Of a stretch of DNA of 64,000 nt, positions 1 through 11,700 are shown piece by piece (within the stretch, counting starts at the first letter, position 1; each line of letters opens with the position of its first letter). The position numbers and the translations under genes were made by a program. The DNA is from Blasia pusilla. Lineage: Eukaryota > Marchantiophyta > Marchantiopsida > Blasiales. The notes under the pieces were generated by a model that was not told where the DNA came from, did no database searches, and saw nothing but the letters and a program-made list of their open reading frames with translations. Location of the stretch: contig CM114271.1 of assembly GCA_050084515.1 (NCBI GenBank), positions 45,508,001 to 45,572,000 on the forward strand, read 5' to 3'.

Positions 1-340
1 AAGTTTCACAAAAATGGTTTTTTCATTGAAATAATGGATGACCAAACTACGATAGCCAAAGTAAGTAGATCTGGAAAAATGTTCAAATTAGATGTTTCTA
101 TGCCAGAGATTCAAACATCCATGTATGGTCAAATCGGCCAACAAGTCACGGATCTAAATGTGTGGTATAAGAGAATTGGACATATGAATTTTCAAAGCTT
201 ACAGAGTCTTTCATCATATAATATAGAAATATGACTTCCAAAATTAGCAAGTCCCTACGTTAGAGATATGTCCTGCTTGCCAATTTGGAAAACAAGTAAG
301 ATTTCTTTTTCCAAAGCAAGGTAGAAGAGCATCCAAGATA

Positions 341-1224
341 TTGGAGTTGATCTACAATAATGTGTGGACAACATCACAACATAGCCTTAGTGATTGCGAG
401 TACTTTATTTCATTTATTGATGACTTATCTATGTATATATGGGTATACTTTCTGAAAGCCAAGTTAGAGGTATTCTCAATGTTCCAAACATTCAGAGTTC
501 TAGTAGAGAAGCAGATTAGAGAATACATTCTGAAATTGCGTTTTGATGGAGGAGGAGATAATCTTTCAACAGAGTTTGATGACTATTTATGTCAGAATGA
601 CATCCAAGATGAAGTAACTTACCGTTACACTCCACAAAAAAATGGAGTGGTTGAGAGGAAGAATCAACATATTGCTGAAGTGACACGAGCTATGCTAAAT
701 GAGAAAAACATGCCTAAGATGTATTGGGCAAAGGCTGTAGTGTGTGCAGTCTTCTTAATCAACCGAACTCCAACAATAGGAGTTCATGATAAGACTCCAT
801 TCGAAGACATATTGCTGAAGCGATACGAGCTATGCTAAATGAGAAAAACATGCCTAAGGTGTATTGGGCAAAGGCTGTAGCGTGTGCAATCTTCTTAATC
901 AACCGAACTCCAACAGTAGGAGTTCATGATAAGACTCCATTCAAAGTCTTCATAGGAAATAAACCTGATTTTTCCTTCTTGAAAGTATTTGGTTGTATTT
1001 GTTATGCTCATGTTCTTTCTGAAAGACTACAGAAATTAGACCCCAAATCTGAAAGATGTATATTCATTGGCTACGTTGATGGAACTAAGGGGTATAAGTG
1101 CTACATTCTATCCTCTAGGCACCTTATTATTAGTCGCGTTGTTGTCTTTTATGAGCTAAAGTCATTGTATGCTCTATCTGAGCCTATTTCATCTCTAAAC
1201 TCATTTGTTGAGGGGAGAATATGA
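341..1224 (+). pseudogene. copia integrase core, frameshifted by an internal duplication
   Basis: Two overlapping open stretches (341-838 and 832-1224) together make an rve-type integrase. The first catalytic Asp lies in SFIDDLSMYIW, the second in LRFDGGGDN (one residue after the Asp block differs from the usual GGE), and the Glu in NGVVERKNQH. The second stretch restarts in a different frame because 669-808 is repeated at 809-948. The tail (FLKVFGCICYAHV, then KLDPKSERCIFIGY) is the typical copia integrase C-terminal region. Non-functional as read. Confidence 0.9.
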
Positions 1225-1429
1225 ATATAAACCAGTAGACATTGCCTTCAAATTTCCCAAATATTAGTGTAGGATTTAGTCTGTTGACACTAGTCAGAGC
1301 TCGAGCCAGGTGTTAGAGGCATCTACCCTGAACAACAATTTTGTAGATCAAGTAGAGTTACACATCATGTTCATAAATTTATAAATGAAGGTTTCCTTGC
1401 AACACATCATGCATATATGATGACTACGC

Positions 1430-2960
1430 TTCAAGAACAAGAGCCGAGATGTTTTGAAGAAGCTGCAAGTAAAGTCGAATGGATTGAAGCTATGGAGGAA
1501 GAGCTTACTGTATTAAAAATCAACAAATATGGGAGGTGGTTGATATACCTTCCGGTAAGGAAGCTACTTGTTGTAAATGGGTTTACAAAATCAACACAAT
1601 CAAGATGGTACAATTAATAGATACAACACGAGATTGGTGACTAAGGGCTATACACAACAATATGATATTGATTATCAGGAAATATTTAGCCCTCTTGCAA
1701 AGATGGCGACTATGAGAACAATGGTTGCAATTGCAATAAGTAAGAAGTGGAGATTACATCACATGGACGTCAAGAATACCTTCTTGAATGGAGATCTATA
1801 CGAGGAGGTATATATGACTCAACCATCTAGATATGAGCATCCCAAGTTTCATTTCGCGTATGCAGGTTGAAGAAAGCTCTATATAGGCTAAAATAAGCTC
1901 AAAGAGCTTGGTATGACAAGATTACATACGTCCTACAAGAGCTGGGTTTTAGGATATGTGATTCTGACTCCTTGTTATATGTCTTGATAGGACAAGATTA
2001 TACGGTTATCATTGTGTTGTATGTTGATGATCTTTTGATTATTGGGAGTATTGAAGAAATGGTACAACAAGTCAAGCTGAAGTTACAAGCAGAATTTGAT
2101 AAGAAGGATTTGGGAGAACTCAAGTATTTCCTTGGTGTTGAATTTATCAAGGTTGGAGAGAGCATGTGGTTACTACAACAACAATATGCTCTTCATATGC
2201 TTTCAAAATATGATATGACGGCTTGTAAGCCAATCTCTATACCGTTGGATCAGAGTGTGAAGCTAAGAGTGGATGAAGAAGAGTTGCTTGCAGATTCTAA
2301 TATGTACAAGCGTATGGTTGGAAGTTTGATCTATCTAACTATAACCAAGCCAGATTTGAGCTATGTTGTTGGCATAGTGAGCCAATTTATGCAAGCACAT
2401 CGAAAAACTTATCTTGATGTTGTGAGGAGGATTATGCGCTATGTGAAATTCTCTGTTCAATTCGGACTTCAATTTGAACCTTCTCCGAATTTTCAATTAC
2501 TAGGATTCACAGATGTTGATTGGGCAGGAAGCGTGTCTGATCGACACTCTACATCTGATTATTCATTTACTTTGGGAAGCTCATCTATAAGTTGGGCTTC
2601 AAAGAAGCAACCTACAATTGCTTTATCTTCAATAGAGGTTTAGTACAGAGGAGCAACCAATGTAGTATGTGAGACGGTGTGACATGCTACATTGGTGTTA
2701 GTAACTTAGGACCTAGTGTAATATATGCAGACAATATTAGTAACATCAAGCTTGTTAAGAACGTTTTGTTTCATGCTCGTACAAAGCATGTTGAGGTGCA
2801 CTATCATTTTATCATAGAGAAAGTGTTTTCCGGAGAAATTAATCTTGTGTATATAGATACAGATCAACAAATTGCTGACATCTTTACAAAGGCATTATCT
2901 AGAAATAAGTTTGAGATGTTTAAAAATGATATATTTGTTAAAGATATCGATATGAGATTG
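1430..2960 (+). pseudogene. copia reverse transcriptase and RNase H, disrupted
   Basis: The reverse transcriptase starts in an open stretch at 1417-1617, continues in another frame at 1577-1870 (MDVKNTFLNGDLYEEVYM), and then at 1972-2643, which carries LYVDDLLIIGS, the YVDD catalytic motif. The 1972-2643 stretch runs on into RNase H (GFTDVDWAGSVSDRHSTSDY), which is then broken by a TAG at 2641, where related elements have a sense codon in the Glu-containing motif. The end (ADNISNIKLVKNVLFHARTK, then IADIFTKALS) is the usual copia C-terminus. The catalytic Asp pair is intact but the frame is broken several times. Confidence 0.9.
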
Positions 2961-2971
2961 AGGGGGAGTAT

Positions 2972-3280
2972 TGAAGATTGAGTTACAATCAAGTTCATGA
3001 AACACCTAAATTGCTACATTTGGTTCTCACATGAAGTAGGGAACTTTAATCTTGGTTAGTTAGTTAAGCGCGATTATCTTAATTATGGTTAGTTAATCAC
3101 AATTAGTCTAACTTTAGATTATGGTTAAGGTTAGGGTTAGGGTTGCTTGTACATATCCTATATAATTGAGAATGGGACCAACCTCCACTCATTCTCTCAT
3201 TGCAAATTTCATTCTCCATATTGGTGCGTGAGTGTGAGAGCCATTTTCCATCAATTATGCTTCTTTAGCAGTTTTCTACA
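2972..3280 (+). repeat. right LTR of the copia element
   Basis: Begins with TGAAG directly after the polypurine tract and ends with TTTCTACA, giving the TG...CA boundaries expected of an LTR of about 309 bp. It contains a TATA-like box (CTATATAATTG near 3160) and two and a half telomere-like TTAGGG units at about 3130-3146. The left LTR lies outside the window, so neither the boundaries nor the target-site duplication could be checked by comparison. Confidence 0.7.
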
Positions 3281-6200
3281 AATAAATATATGATCTCAAT
3301 CATCCTCCATTATAAAAGAAAATTTACTTTTGAAGAAAATTTTAGCTATTGGTAAAATAAATAAATTCTTAAAAACCAAAAAATAAAATATATATTGAAA
3401 AATGATGGATATTATAGAATGCCAATATTATTACCTTTCCCATTCTTTAAAAATAATTAATGTGTTTTTAGGGTTAAAAAATTTATTCAAAAAAGAAGAA
3501 ATTAAAAAAATCTAGATCATTGATTCCACAATAATTTTCCCTATTTTCTTTTGATTCTCATTCTTATTATTATTTAGTTAGAAGAAATCCAAATTCTATG
3601 AGAAAAATAAAATTTTTGAAGAAATTAGTGGATATAATAAGCATTATGATATATGTAGTGTTCATCGTAGAAAATCCACCATCACAAAAAAATCAAAATA
3701 AACATTTTTTTAAGAATAACGTAAAACTTGTGAAAAAATGGGACTTTTATTACGCGGATAAGAAAGTCTTCATTCACATCACCTACAATAATTAAGAAGC
3801 AAGGGTAAATTTTTTAACCCTAAAAACATATTAATTATTTGTAATGTGTCTACTTGTCTAAGATCCATCTACATATGAATCCTAACATCTCTACATATGA
3901 ACGACTGGACAACTCCAATGTAAAGTTGAATATGAATTGTAAGCTATGATGAAATCTGCAATCAAGCGTGCTTTATCCAAACAACCCTATTTATGAATTA
4001 GATACACGATGTTGCAATAGCAAGAGAAATTGTACACAAGGACTCCCAAAATGTGTATGATTTTCCATATCAATCAATCCTAGCCCATTCTTCAAGAGAG
4101 AACCCAAGCTCAATACATGCACGCTACACTATATTATGGATCCCAACACGAGTCTGATCCTAAAGGAAGATTAGCTCCAAATGAGCTTCATTCGACGTAT
4201 GCCCCTCTGGGCACCTCCATGGGTGACTTATCACACATGTCACCTCCCTCCTAGCAACTCACTACAAACCTGTAATATACAAATACTAACTCCCTAACAA
4301 CTACATTTGTGGTTCCCTCATGAGACCAACTACCAACTAACCCACGACTTTCGTGCGCCTACTCCCCTCAAACATCAATCTCTAATGTTACGGAAGCGTA
4401 CTTTCAGTAGGACACGCTCTCATCACCGATCTGCATCCAAACACATTCATATTAGTCTAGTCTGGGTCAACCGGCCTTCCAGCCCATCGAGTCCTCAACC
4501 CGACATATGATCAAGCTCAATCTTCCCTCATTCCTAGCTTCCCAACATGGGCAAGTCTTCGGGGACTTGGGACAGACTTTCAGGTTAGTCCACACACCTA
4601 AAATAATATTTGCGTGTCTAGCGGTCCCAACTTTCCGATGGACCTCGCATGAGCTTCCATCCAAGACCCAAAAATATGAGTCGCGAATTGGAATCCTCTG
4701 AAATCCACTCTAGTGGACTTGGTTTGGATTTCGAATCCCAATGCCAAAACTCCCAATCCATTCTGTGCCCTTGAGTCATCCCACGACGCCCAAAGTGGGG
4801 TTTGAGTCACAAGCACCCTTGGAGACCTTCCCCCTTGATAGGACTTTTGGGAAACTCCACCCTCCCCTACGTTTGGGGAAAAGGCATCCGAGCCCTTCTT
4901 TTTGGCCCTCAACCCGACTCCTCATAAAGTATTTTTTGGAAAATATCTCAGTCTCTGCTTGAGCGTTTGCCAAGATCTCTAGTGCGTTGGAACCAGATCT
5001 ATGTAATCTTTCCGACGCTACCTTATTTGTATCAAACACATCTTAGGGCTAAAAGTTATGGTAAAAAATACAGTTGAAGACCCCAAACGCTAGTCACGTC
5101 TCAAGTTCGGTTCTCATCCCTTGGCCACGTCTCGTCCAAGACTCAAATCCTCTCAAGTCTGGGTTTGCATTTCCTTCTGATTTCCTAGTCGCAACCATAA
5201 ACCATTTGTTTTGTATTAGATTGCACTTTATACGATTTTGAAGCCAAGAGATATGACCTCGGATTTGGACACATAGGTATTTCCAAAAATTTTCTAGGCA
5301 TAAGCATGCCAACCTAGTCGATAGGTTGGTAGAATACTATATGGAATGTAATATTACATTGGAGGGCATCCCAAAAATAATCCTATCATGATTATAGTGA
5401 AGATATGCGATAGGAAATATATGGTTAAGAAGTCTACATTGGACCTTAAGGTGGGACTCAAAGTCTTTGCACTCAAGAGGTTAGTCATGGATGATTATTG
5501 GGATGTGGATGACTCTCCCATTTTATTCTCCTATATTGGTGTATTATATCTCCTTTGTAGATGGAGGGAGATTGTGAAGAGAGCTCATTCTTGCTTGGAA
5601 TATCTACTGTCTCTCTATGCCTTGAGTGTCAAGGATATCCGTCAATCTCAATATATTGATTGTAATGATCTGAGAACATTGAGGTACATCTGTTCTCACT
5701 TGATATATTGACAATATATGATGTGGGAACATTAAGCTACATACGTACCTGATTGATGTGTATGGCTAGAAGAGTTGGAGGATAAGTTTTTGAGTAGACT
5801 GTTGGCTCCTTGGGTACTCACTCAAGGGTAGAGAAGAGTCCTATGTGCATGACTCCCAACTTCACCGATGTTGACATGATACAAAACCTACTTTTGTAGA
5901 TAATTGCAAACCTATGTTACAAATCATTAAATTTTCCCTTGCATTATTGGAAATTTTCTTCTTACTCTCAATCAATGAATTGCATTCACACTATTTCAAT
6001 CCTCCAACCTTTGTGCACAATCTTCCAATGGCAACTTTGTTGTCACATTTATTCCCAAATTGAATATTTTAGTCATTCATATGACTCCTTGAACCTCTAA
6101 GACCATTTCCTTCAACCTTATTGTTATGGCCACTAACACCTTTCAACAACCTCCTTCTTGATTTTGCCAAAGGAAAAAAGAGAGAAAATAAATTCTTATA

Positions 6201-7650
6201 GATTCTTCAAATCCCACATAATGTCATTCATATCATGGTGTAGTCTCTACAGCACCCTGCTTATGCTTTGACTCATCACCCATGTCAAAGAGACCAAGTG
6301 TTGAAATGACTTGGGAAAAACAAAAGCCACACGCCTTTGAAGAAAAAAAATATTATCGTAAGTGCAAGTTCCTCATGAGTCCCTACACTCGCAAAATAGA
6401 CTTGCAAAAAAATGCATTAAAACAAATTCGGACTCGAAATAGACTCACAAAAGCTTTTCGAGTAACTTGTAGCTTTAAGGACTTGCAAATAAGGAATACT
6501 CAAAAACCAATTTCCGAAAAATTCCCACGCGCAAAGATTAGTGTAATCGCCTAAGGTCGCACAATGTGCTTGTGAGATCCTCGAACGATATTAACTCACA
6601 AAAGTACTTGAAGTGGACTTGCAAAGTAGTAGTTAATGCTAAGAAAGGGCTCGCAAAACAACTTTGGGCACCCTTCATACTCCTAGAAGTGAGGATGTAT
6701 GCAATTTTGTAAATTCCTCGTGGTTGATAGGCCCTCCAAGAGGTAGGTAGAGTGTGATTAAACAAGGATGTAGAGATCGTAGAGTAGTATGTGTAAGTCA
6801 CATGGAAGAGCAAGCACATGAACACATTTACAACTAAAGAGGAAGAAAGGTCAATCATCTCACCCTCTCATTTGTCTCATTGGATTTATCCTTCACCAAT
6901 ATGTACAACTTTGTCCACTTGTAAGCTTCCCTCAACATATGGTCAAATTGCAAGTCTCTCGGACAATCAATTGAATGTTTTAGCATTACTCATTGAAAGT
7001 TTGAGGTTCTGCGATTTGAGGTTCCTTGGGCATATGGATTCTTACGTGGGTTCTCCCACATAAGTTAGGTTTTGTTTTCCTCTTAGTTAACTCTATGTGA
7101 TGCAATCATGCCGAGGCTACTATCTAGAGATCCCATCAAAACTATGGGCTCCCCCATTTTCTCCTCCCTACCACAAGTGCTCGTCTTGGAGTTAAGTGTT
7201 CTTTCATTCCCCCTTTTTGATATTACAAATAGATTCTCCTATCCTCTTCTACTGCACGATATGCCCATGCTACGAACATTGAAAAAAATTGGAGTGGAGT
7301 CCTAAATGGAGGGATTTGTAGATCAAAGAGGAAGTGCCATCTTAAACTAGCAACTTCCAAAATCGGTGTTTAACTAGTGTGTAAGTCACTCGAATCTATA
7401 CATACCCTAAATGGACCTTCGATTATCTTTACGGCCCCTCTAGACACTCTCCTTTTTTTTACTCTCCATCTAGGCTATCCGGGGAAATTACTTTCTCTCT
7501 CACCCCTTTCAAACGACAACACATTAGTTTTTATCTATGTTGACTATTTTGTCTCGTAGTGACATGTGCACTTTTTTCGCTAACAAGTTAGATTCCATTT
7601 GTGTTCTCCATATGGAACTCAAAACGTGAAATCGTATAAAGTGGAGACTA
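3281..7650. other. AT-rich intergenic region without recognisable genes
   Basis: Only short open frames are present, none with a recognisable domain, codon pattern or splice context. The stretch 4200-5000 is richer in C and T on the plus strand and has overlapping open frames on both strands, which suggests old transposon sequence, but no family could be assigned. No tRNA, rRNA or array-type repeat was seen. Confidence 0.5.
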
Positions 7651-8660
7651 AAGTTTAGGGTGGCCCTACGGACCTCGTCTGACACGCCCCATAACTCCAA
7701 ACAGTAAACATACGTGAGCTTTCTTTCGTGTGTACAAAAGTGACGAAAACCGTGAAGTGAAGCCGGACGGGACAGCGCATGGCGGCACGGGACGGGAATG
7801 GGCGGGCGGGGCGGGGCGGGGCGGGGCGGGGGCAGGGAAGGCGGGGCGGGACCACGGGGGTCGTAAGAAGCCCGGAATGAGGAAGCTGCGAGAGGTGGGG
7901 CACTAGAGTTGCATCCTCAGGTGTGCGAACGGAACATTTGAAAACTGGTGCACTGTCTGTAGTTGGGAGGGCGGATTGGGGAAGGGATCCACATGCAGCG
8001 ATCGAGCGAGGGATCGATCGCAGTCGCAGCGTCATGGAAGGTGTGGCATGCGCACGCAGGGATGCGCGAAGTCGCAGAGAATTTTGAAATAGAATGTCTG
8101 CGCAATACAGTGGTGGCGGAGAAATCTTCCCGGTGTGCGTACTTTTTTGTGCGTTTTGAATTCGGCGGATGGAACAGCGAATGTTGAGGAATGCGTTTTT
8201 GGTAGCATAGGCAGACGAGGAAATGGGAATGTGGTATGCGCCGGGAGGGGGAGTGGAGTAGACTGTGTGGAAAGAAAATGGAGTGGCTAATCAACAGAAC
8301 AGGAGAAATAATCGTGTCTGATATCGGGGTTGGATTCAAGCAGGGCGTAGGGTTTAGCACAGATGTTCGACCAATCGAGCAGGACGAGGGGAGAAATCTC
8401 TCACGGCTGGATTATGTGGAGGTGCGAGTGGGGCTAAGACTTTGACAATATTGGGAAACGAATATGGACGTTGGGACGGGAGGACTTCCACTACTGACTG
8501 TGGTGGAATGGAATGTCGGCCGGAAATGTATGAACGAGGCAGCTGGTTGGAAGTGAAACAGAGAAATTTCCATGGTGGTGAATTTGTTTCATGACTTCAT
8601 AATGTGAGTTTCAAGAGGAATATGTCTGAGCCGACTCTCCAGGTATGAAGACTTGAACGG
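7650..8660 (+). promoter_or_regulatory. GC-rich promoter-like region upstream of GCP2
   Basis: Base composition rises sharply to GC-rich with many CpG, in contrast to the AT-rich DNA before it. It includes a G-rich array (GGGGC repeated, about 7801-7855). Open frames on both strands here are by-products of the composition. The position directly upstream of the GCP2 start codon suggests core promoter and 5' UTR. No transcription start can be fixed from sequence alone. Confidence 0.5.
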
Positions 8661-8702
8661 TTGCAGAGTAGAGGAACAGAGGTAGTGCTACTTTTCAAAC
8701 GG

Positions 8703-11700
8703 ATGGCCACTATGGACAGGACGAAGGGAGATCCTATTAGAATACAAGAACTGCTCCAGGAGTTGGTAGAAGTTTGTAAGACGACTTCAGAGGCAGCAGC
8801 ACTATTCCATGATCATCTTATCACAGAATCAGGGGAGTTTATCCCCTCACTGAAGAAAGCATCCGCTCAAACCGTGCCCAAGGTGAGTTTTTCTCAAATG
8901 AGTTTTAGGACTTGAATCTTTTGAATCATAGTATTGCCCTTGTAGTAAAAGAGGTGAGTGGATTCTTGTTGACTTATTCGCATCCGGACATTCTCCGGAT
9001 CGACAAGGCATTATGATTGCACGTGTGACCCGTCGGTCAGCTGAGCGAATTGATTAAGTCGTCCAGTCACTCTATCGTCCAAGAACCCTACTTCCTAGAC
9101 GATGCCTGTCTGCATTGAATCGTGTTCGTCTGAGGGGCCTCGTTGTGCTGTGACGGTGACATGTTGCTTCCCTAAACTTCTTGAGCTTTATTCCATGCTT
9201 ATCCTTGCAGATGCAGCTACTTCAAGAGCAGCGTGTTCTTCTAGCTGCCTCGCCTTATCCTCAGAAACTCATGGAGAAGATCGAACTGCTGAAAGATGCT
9301 GGGTAAATTGCCGTGCCTGGAGCCCCGTCCATGAACGTGTGTTTTGGACTTAGGGAGATTAGGTAGGTTCCTAGGCCAAACTGGAGACTAGAGAGTTTTT
9401 GGGCTATATACGTGATTGTCACATGGTAGGCAAATGAAGGTGTGGCTGTTATGGAGCAAACAGCAATGGCAGGGCTAAAACTTAGAAACAGCTGTAGTTG
9501 GAGGAGCTTCTATTGGGTTAAGTCCGTAATAGTTTCTAGTGTCGGTAAAAAAGCAGTAAGCAAATAAGGGGACGGCCGTGACTTGTGAATGATCAATTTA
9601 CAGTACCCTTGCACATAATTTGAACACAAAATGCTAGAATTTTTGGGCTGTATTTATTTCACCACCTATGATTGACAAAGCCTGCACTGTTATCAGTATC
9701 CTAAGTTTTCGTCATGTAGTACTTACTCTCTGTGAGCACTGTTGGCACTCTGAGATATCATATAGGGTGCAAGGAATCGATCGCTATATTTGGCTTGTGG
9801 GTCAAATCATTGCGGATCCAGATGTCAAGAAGATGGTCTCCGTCCAGCCTAGTGCTGAAGCCTCTGCATCTTTAGATCCAGGTGACACTGCACTTGAATC
9901 TGGCCCAAGCTCACCAAATCAAGCATCTGATGTGAGTAGCTCCTCAAAATTACTGAGTAGATCTTTCTGTGAACCCTTCAGATCATGCCTTCATGTATTT
10001 TATCAGGATGGATCCAAACCAATCAATTTCTGGTACAGTGGAATGTGGAATGTGTTTAGGGTAGTAGTGTCAATTTTTTTGGCACTTGTTTCTCTACTTG
10101 TGCAGGTGTCCAGTCCTGGGAAGGTGGCACCAGCTATTGATGCCGTAGAGACTGCTACAAGGCAGCAACATGATGCAACTCTGGATGAAAGCAACCATCA
10201 AAATGGATTAGGAAAACGAGCGCAACGGATGGATAGTAAGTCAATGGTGACATCAATCCTACAAATTTTGTAGTCTTTTTCATCTTACAGCCTGTCCTTG
10301 TAGCAACGTTTTAAGAGACATGCTGTCGATCTCTTCGCCAGTTTATATCTGGTTCATCTGTCTGGCTTGTGGTGGCAGAAGTGCTTGGGGTTCCAAAGCC
10401 ATTAGTTGAGGGTGTATCCTACCCTGGAACCCCTCAGTGGAACATCGATAGGCCATTTCTTACTGGCAAACACTTGTATCAGCAGGTACGAATGTCTGCT
10501 TTTGCTCATAAACTGCTGTAGATAAGCTGATCCGTGACTGGCTATGTCGCTACTCTCTGTTTGGAGTTCCTTTCCTGTATTGACACTGTACCTTTTGTTT
10601 GTGGTCAACTGGCACAGGAGATAATTATTCCAACTCCTTTCATGAATATGAGCAGAAGAAGCTCCTTGGATAGAGACCTGGTTAGGTATGCAGTTTTAGG
10701 CTCGCAATTATTTTATAGTTCTGATGTGGCTTGTTATGGCATTGGGAAGGTGTATAATCTTCTTACAACATCCCACTTGATCTGGCCTTATTAATTCTGT
10801 GTATCTTTTTGAAAAGCTTAAACCAAAGCATGGTCATAAAGTGGAGAAGATGGAAAATATTGGGGGGGATAGTAGCTCCAGGGGCCTAAATTTTCTCATG
10901 TCACAAGCATCTTTTTTGGCTGCAGCAATGGCGAAAATAACCGCTCCCTTGGTGGTTATTCACCAGCTGTGCAGGTACAGTCTCTCCTTTTTATTCTCTC
11001 TTTTTGACTTCAATTTAAATTCAGTCCTGTCCTTTGAATGTCAAGAGAATACTGAGTTGCTGTGGTCAGCAACTGGTGCTAAAATTACCTATAGTCACCA
11101 AGACCGTGATGTCTAGAAACTCATAAAAAAACTACCAAGTAGTGGGTTCACAAGGAGCCTTACAAGAGGGTGTGATCACTATTTGTACTTATCTAGGTAT
11201 TTCTAATCCATCTCCAATCAGAGTTTATTTGTATCGTCAAGTGCACTAGTTGTATGAGAGAAGATGTGGCTTGGAAATTCCAAGTGTGGCTCTGAAATTC
11301 CTTGGAATTTCCAATCAAAGGGGGATCAAAGTACATAGAGAGGGTTGGCAAAGTGGGTGGACAGAATGCCCTTACGATTTCTGCAGAATTGTGATTCAAC
11401 TTCTGCAATAATCATTGTGCTAGGGAAGCTATTTGCAAGTACCACTGTTGAAGAGACAATATTTTGCAAAATTATCACTACCTGGAGACTTTTATTTTCT
11501 GCCTTATGTATACTTACTCTAAAAGTCTTTCACTGCAGGAATTACTTGTCATAGATGATCTGTTATCGATGATGGTGGGCATTGAAGGGAACTATGTTCG
11601 GGTTAGAAGGGGCAGGCTGAAAGAGAATTCCTTGTCACTTTCTGTGGACCCAACTATGGATTCCTCCATACAGGTGAGATGAGAAGGATGCAAGAGCTAG

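Larger units (their letters stand above)
1..3280 (+). mobile_element. Ty1/copia LTR retrotransposon, 3' part, decayed
   Basis: Remnant of a copia-type pol running into its right LTR; the 5' part lies outside the window. Read in order across several broken frames: a GAG-pre-integrase stretch (H-x-x-H and C-x-x-C zinc residues, about 34-290), the integrase core (341-1224), reverse transcriptase (about 1430-2200, with the catalytic motif YVDDLL near 2020) and RNase H (about 2500-2960, DVDWAG...SWASKKQPT). The order integrase before reverse transcriptase is diagnostic of copia. Stops and frameshifts separate every domain and the integrase holds a 140-bp tandem duplication, so the copy cannot be autonomous. 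A polypurine tract (GAGGGGGAG, 2960-2968) precedes the LTR. The family assignment is secure; age and subfamily are not determined. Confidence 0.93.

Noticed and set aside
7655-8360. Antisense open frames of 126 and 147 codons upstream of GCP2
   Set aside because: They follow from high GC content; no domain and no splice context.
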